Made by a program: the position numbers and the translations under genes. 64,000 nt of DNA. Source: Bacteroidales bacterium (lineage in GTDB: Bacteria; Bacteroidota; Bacteroidia; Bacteroidales; P3). The DNA is taken from positions 124,001 through 188,000 of the forward strand of contig JAFZPH010000006.1 in the NCBI GenBank assembly GCA_017550405.1. The letters are read 5' to 3'. Below are positions 61,214 through 64,000 of the stretch, piece by piece (the stretch's first letter is position 1; every line of letters starts with the position of its first letter). Below the pieces are notes generated by a model, which saw only the letters and a list, made by a program, of their open reading frames with translations, had not been told where the DNA came from and did not search any database.

Positions 61214-62314
61214 TTATTTTGACGAAGCCAACTTCACATCGAATGAATCGGGCCGTGTTTGGGCGAAGCGGACGATTTCTTCGGTCATCTCACCAAAGGC
61301 GGGGCCATGAGCTGTCTGGCTCAAGTCGGGAGCACGGTTCCACTCTATCATTATAGGATTACCGTCCTTGTCAATTCCGAAATCCCATCCCACCAAATTG
61401 AAATAAGGCAGCCTGCGGTGTAGTTCTTTCACAGTAGCAAGCACTTCTGGCACCGAAGGCAGCTGAAAACCATCCAACACAGTACCCACATCGGTCGTAA
61501 GAATCTGCTTTTCGGCCGGTGTACCATAAGCGCACTTGCGTATCTTACCTGTTGCGATGTCAATATCGGCATTGATCCCGCCTGCAGATTCATTGTCCAC
61601 AGTCTTCCCCTTTCGCCCTATTCGCACCACAGCATAAAGGACAACCACCTCGTCGCCTTGGCGGTAGGATAAAACACGTATCGTATTCAGCGAAGTGGGG
61701 TTTAATCTCGAAAGTGCTTCGTGTTGCTCAACTTTTTGTTGAATGATATAGTTTTTGTCGTACCCTTCGAGGAGTTGTGAAACCGGCTCACCATCGCTCA
61801 CAATACCATTCTCCACTGAGAATAGTTTCACGCCCCTGCCCCATTTGCCTATCAACGATGGCTTCACAACAACGTCTTTCAATTCCTGGCACCTTTCTAA
61901 GGCTTCCGCCTTAGTGATGGACTTCTTGTCGTCATAGAAATATCCATTGATATTCCGAATTACAGTCTGGGGCCGGAGCACATCGGGAAAATACCAATCA
62001 AAGAGGCACTTGTCGATATACGCCATCGTGAAAGGTCTGAAATTTAGATGATACAATATCTTATAATGGTATAAGCATGTTGGGACATACTGCAAAGAGA
62101 ACTGTCCGTTGCGGGAATAGAAATATTCATGCCAGTAGGTTGGCACATCCATACCCGTCAGCGTATGCCAGTAGGCTACCACGTCCTTCTTTTGAGCCGC
62201 GGACAATGGCACCATTTCACATTGCGTCATCTTCTTTTTTATATCATCTATGTCCTCTTTGTACCACGCTTTCTGCCGGTATTGGGTCATCATTGAGGCC
62301 AATTTTCCTATCAT
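61214..62314 (-). CDS. Sugar-transfer-associated ATP-grasp protein, type A copy 2
   Basis: The 366-residue protein resembles the gene at 41238 from its opening (MTQCEMVPLS) to its end (DLSQTAHGPAFGEMTEEI). It has YWHEYFYSRNGQFSLQYVPT, INGYFYDDKKS, VVVKPSLIGKWGRGVKLF, IIQQKVEQHEALSRLNPTSLN, TVDNESAGGINADID and VGWDFGIDKDGNPIMIEWN. All ATP and metal motifs are kept, so it should be active. It starts 21 bases after the CapA-like gene. Confidence 0.87.
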   Translation of the reverse strand: MIGKLASMMTQYRQKAWYKEDIDDIKKKMTQCEMVPLSAAQKKDVVAYWHTLTGMDVPTYWHEYFYSRNGQFSLQYVPTCLYHYKILYHLNFRPFTMAYIDKCLFDWYFPDVLRPQTVIRNINGYFYDDKKSITKAEALERCQELKDVVVKPSLIGKWGRGVKLFSVENGIVSDGEPVSQLLEGYDKNYIIQQKVEQHEALSRLNPTSLNTIRVLSYRQGDEVVVLYAVVRIGRKGKTVDNESAGGINADIDIATGKIRKCAYGTPAEKQILTTDVGTVLDGFQLPSVPEVLATVKELHRRLPYFNLVGWDFGIDKDGNPIMIEWNRAPDLSQTAHGPAFGEMTEEIVRFAQTRPDSFDVKLASSK

Positions 62315-62335
62315 AGTCTCGTTGTCATTAATTCT

Positions 62336-63487
62336 TCACTTACTATTTGCACGGTAATCAAGTGCCCTAAGCAATAGTTTATTACGTGTACTATTCCTCA
62401 AAAATGTCATTAAGACATAATCATCGACAAAGTCCTGTTTCCTTAGACGCTTTATCCATGCCCTCATTATTTTTTTGGTACAATAGAGCAGGGTCTCAGG
62501 ATGAAGAGTCCGGTCAATTTGGGGCATCATTCGGCCCAAGGCCAACTCGTCATAAAGCTGAACAAGATAGTCTTTGTATCGTTTATCATTCTTCAGTAAT
62601 TCACACAATGACTTATTGTGCTTCTCTCTGTTTTCAGAATGGTCGAGTCTTATCCCCACATTCCCCTCATTACACGTATTCACAACCTGATAATGGCATC
62701 CATCCTCGTTTATTTCCATCACAACACAAATCCCCTCATACCAATGCGGACGATTCCATGCACGATAAGAGGGGTCTTCCATGCTGTTAAAAAAGAAATT
62801 ACCGAGACTATAGAATATCGGTTTTCCTTTATATTCTTCCCAACCCTGGGGACAATGAGGATGACTGCCGAACACCCCATCGGCACCATAATCAATGAAG
62901 TCGCGGTAACGGGCCATGATATCGGGCAATGGAATATCGATATACTCTATCCCGTCATGTGGCAATATGAAAAGGTAATCTAGCTCCCGTTTTGCCTCCA
63001 TAATTACGTGATTGACCACCAAATCATTAATGTAGGCACAACCCAGTCCTTCATGCTTGGACACATCTTCGAACACACCTGTATACGCAGCATAGCATAA
63101 TGCCAAGAAGCCTACTTTCACCCCACCCGCCTCACACACTTTCACTCGATAGGCTTCATTATAGTCTCCAGCGCCAAAAGCGCCATCTCCCAATGCATTG
63201 CGTGTTTTAAAGAATCCCTCCTCCCCCCAGTCGAATGTGTGATTGGTCGCTATAGGAAAGAGATTGAATCCAATGTCTTTCAAAAAGGCTGGGGTATCAT
63301 CATGTTGAAAAAAGCGCTCATCATGCTGTGGCGGTAGTGAGACACTTGGTTTAAGAGGCACTTCAAAATTGACAACTTTCAGGTCGCACGACCGTATCAA
63401 GTCTCTCAATTCGTCCGACACTTGAATTATGGACGTGGACGGTTTTGCGCAAAAATCACCTGCAAAGAACAATTTAACGCCACTCAT
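62336..63487 (-). CDS. CapA-like protein, group 2 (intact paralogue of the decayed copy)
   Basis: The 383-residue protein has the metallophosphatase-like motifs FFAGDFCAKP, VNFEVPLK, IATNHTFDWGEEGF, FILPHDGIEYI, GSHPHCPQGWEEYKG and FYSLGNFFFNS. It aligns over its whole length with the decayed copy at 46923-48064. The C-terminal 70 residues are basic and helical and not shared with the group 1 CapA. It overlaps the preceding ATP-grasp gene by 14 bases. A role in adding or moving an amino-acid polymer is inferred from the family only. Confidence 0.87.
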   Translation of the reverse strand: MSGVKLFFAGDFCAKPSTSIIQVSDELRDLIRSCDLKVVNFEVPLKPSVSLPPQHDERFFQHDDTPAFLKDIGFNLFPIATNHTFDWGEEGFFKTRNALGDGAFGAGDYNEAYRVKVCEAGGVKVGFLALCYAAYTGVFEDVSKHEGLGCAYINDLVVNHVIMEAKRELDYLFILPHDGIEYIDIPLPDIMARYRDFIDYGADGVFGSHPHCPQGWEEYKGKPIFYSLGNFFFNSMEDPSYRAWNRPHWYEGICVVMEINEDGCHYQVVNTCNEGNVGIRLDHSENREKHNKSLCELLKNDKRYKDYLVQLYDELALGRMMPQIDRTLHPETLLYCTKKIMRAWIKRLRKQDFVDDYVLMTFLRNSTRNKLLLRALDYRANSK

Positions 63488-64000
63488 TCTCGATAACTTT
63501 ATTCAGTCTTTTCATATTTAATGCATTGCAGTCGCGCGACATAATGTAATCGACACCTGTGGACTTCCACTTCATATAGCAATCCCTTATATCGTCACGC
63601 CACCCATGGTGGGTAAATAGCTGGCCGGTACGGTCCCACATATCATTCACCTCTATAACCACCGGGCCGTCATCTGTAATGGCGATGTCCCACCCTGCCG
63701 CTTTGCAGAATGGGAAAGCCTGTTGGTATCCAACCACCCGGGACTTCACATCCTCCCAACCCTCAATTCTCGTCCCATTAATCTGTATATTGCTGTCAGG
63801 ATGGCGTTCCACCTCCTTCATGTTTCTGAATCCATCGAATTGCACAGCATATTTCATTTCCCCTGTGGATACATCCACACAACCGTCTATATTACCTCCC
63901 CTCCCGGCATTATCAACACAACTTCCTTTATGGCCTAACTTAAACCATGCGTCAATTACATGAGCCTGACCGTCGGGCATGAGTACCGTCATTATGCGGA
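63474..64000 (-). CDS. ATPgrasp_ST family protein, C-terminal part (runs off the window)
   Basis: The frame continues past the right edge: before the first Met it reads R-I, as in the family motif NTxRI-M-T-V. The visible 172 residues hold VDNAGRGGNIDGCVDV, the LQFDGF-like region and the metal-binding end AAGWDIAITDDGPVVIEVNDMWDRTG. It diverges from the other copies, for example AGRGGN instead of ESAGGIN. The locus therefore continues upstream, to the right. Confidence 0.8.
   Translation of the reverse strand, partial: RIMTVLMPDGQAHVIDAWFKLGHKGSCVDNAGRGGNIDGCVDVSTGEMKYAVQFDGFRNMKEVERHPDSNIQINGTRIEGWEDVKSRVVGYQQAFPFCKAAGWDIAITDDGPVVIEVNDMWDRTGQLFTHHGWRDDIRDCYMKWKSTGVDYIMSRDCNALNMKRLNKVIENEWR

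Overview
The window looks like a chromosomal segment of a member of the Bacteroidales (phylum Bacteroidota). Supporting signs are several promoters of the Bacteroidota type (TTTG, about 19-20 bases, TAnnTTTG), a TonB-receptor-like outer membrane barrel with an N-terminal carboxypeptidase-regulatory-like domain, a FucP-type fucose operon with a RhaM-family mutarotase, and a large surface-polysaccharide locus with CapE/CapF/CapG. Species cannot be fixed from this sequence.

Region 1 (1-12.7 kb, plus strand, visibly AT-rich) is an accessory region. It opens with the C-terminal part of a membrane-anchored protein, then a small GrpE-like protein, a long divergent Hsp70, a fusion of a kinase-like domain (catalytic HRD Asp replaced) with a AAA ATPase, and two proteins that both begin with MGLF. 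A 2OG-Fe(II) dioxygenase overlaps a protein with a HEPN-like motif and a zinc ribbon. Next, a complete Schlafen/AlbA_2 ATPase gene sits between the N- and C-terminal remnants of a second AlbA_2 gene. The region ends in a 183-bp palindromic repeat element.

Region 2 (12.7-25.5 kb, GC-richer) reads as ordinary core genome: an outer membrane barrel, YraN, a DUF975 membrane protein, a MATE transporter, a TonB-receptor-like barrel with a small secreted partner, tRNA-Gln(CTG), and a fucose operon (nucleotidyltransferase/GHMP-like protein, fucP, mutarotase, amidohydrolase lipoprotein).

Region 3 (25.5-64 kb and beyond the right edge, all minus strand, AT-richer) is a surface-polysaccharide locus. It encodes Wza-type export, a Wzx flippase, a Wzy polymerase, a PglC/WcaJ-type initiating transferase, two GT4 glycosyltransferases, Ugd (UDP-glucuronate), and a full UDP-N-acetyl-L-fucosamine set (CapE, CapF, CapG) with WbuB- and WbuC-like genes. 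It also has a DegT aminotransferase, a NeuD/PglD-like acyltransferase, an ACP/FabG/KASIII trio, a pyruvyl transferase and an Fe-S FrhB-like protein.

The striking part of region 3 is ten ATP-grasp genes (three TupA-like; seven of the sugar-transfer-associated type, one a nonsense-mutated pseudogene and one cut by the window edge), three CapA-like genes (one decayed) and an opine dehydrogenase. My working inference is a polysaccharide whose uronic acid or amino-sugar residues carry amino acids, opines or short peptides attached by ATP-grasp ligases. It appears to have expanded by duplication of an ATP-grasp/ATP-grasp/CapA module and is now losing one copy.
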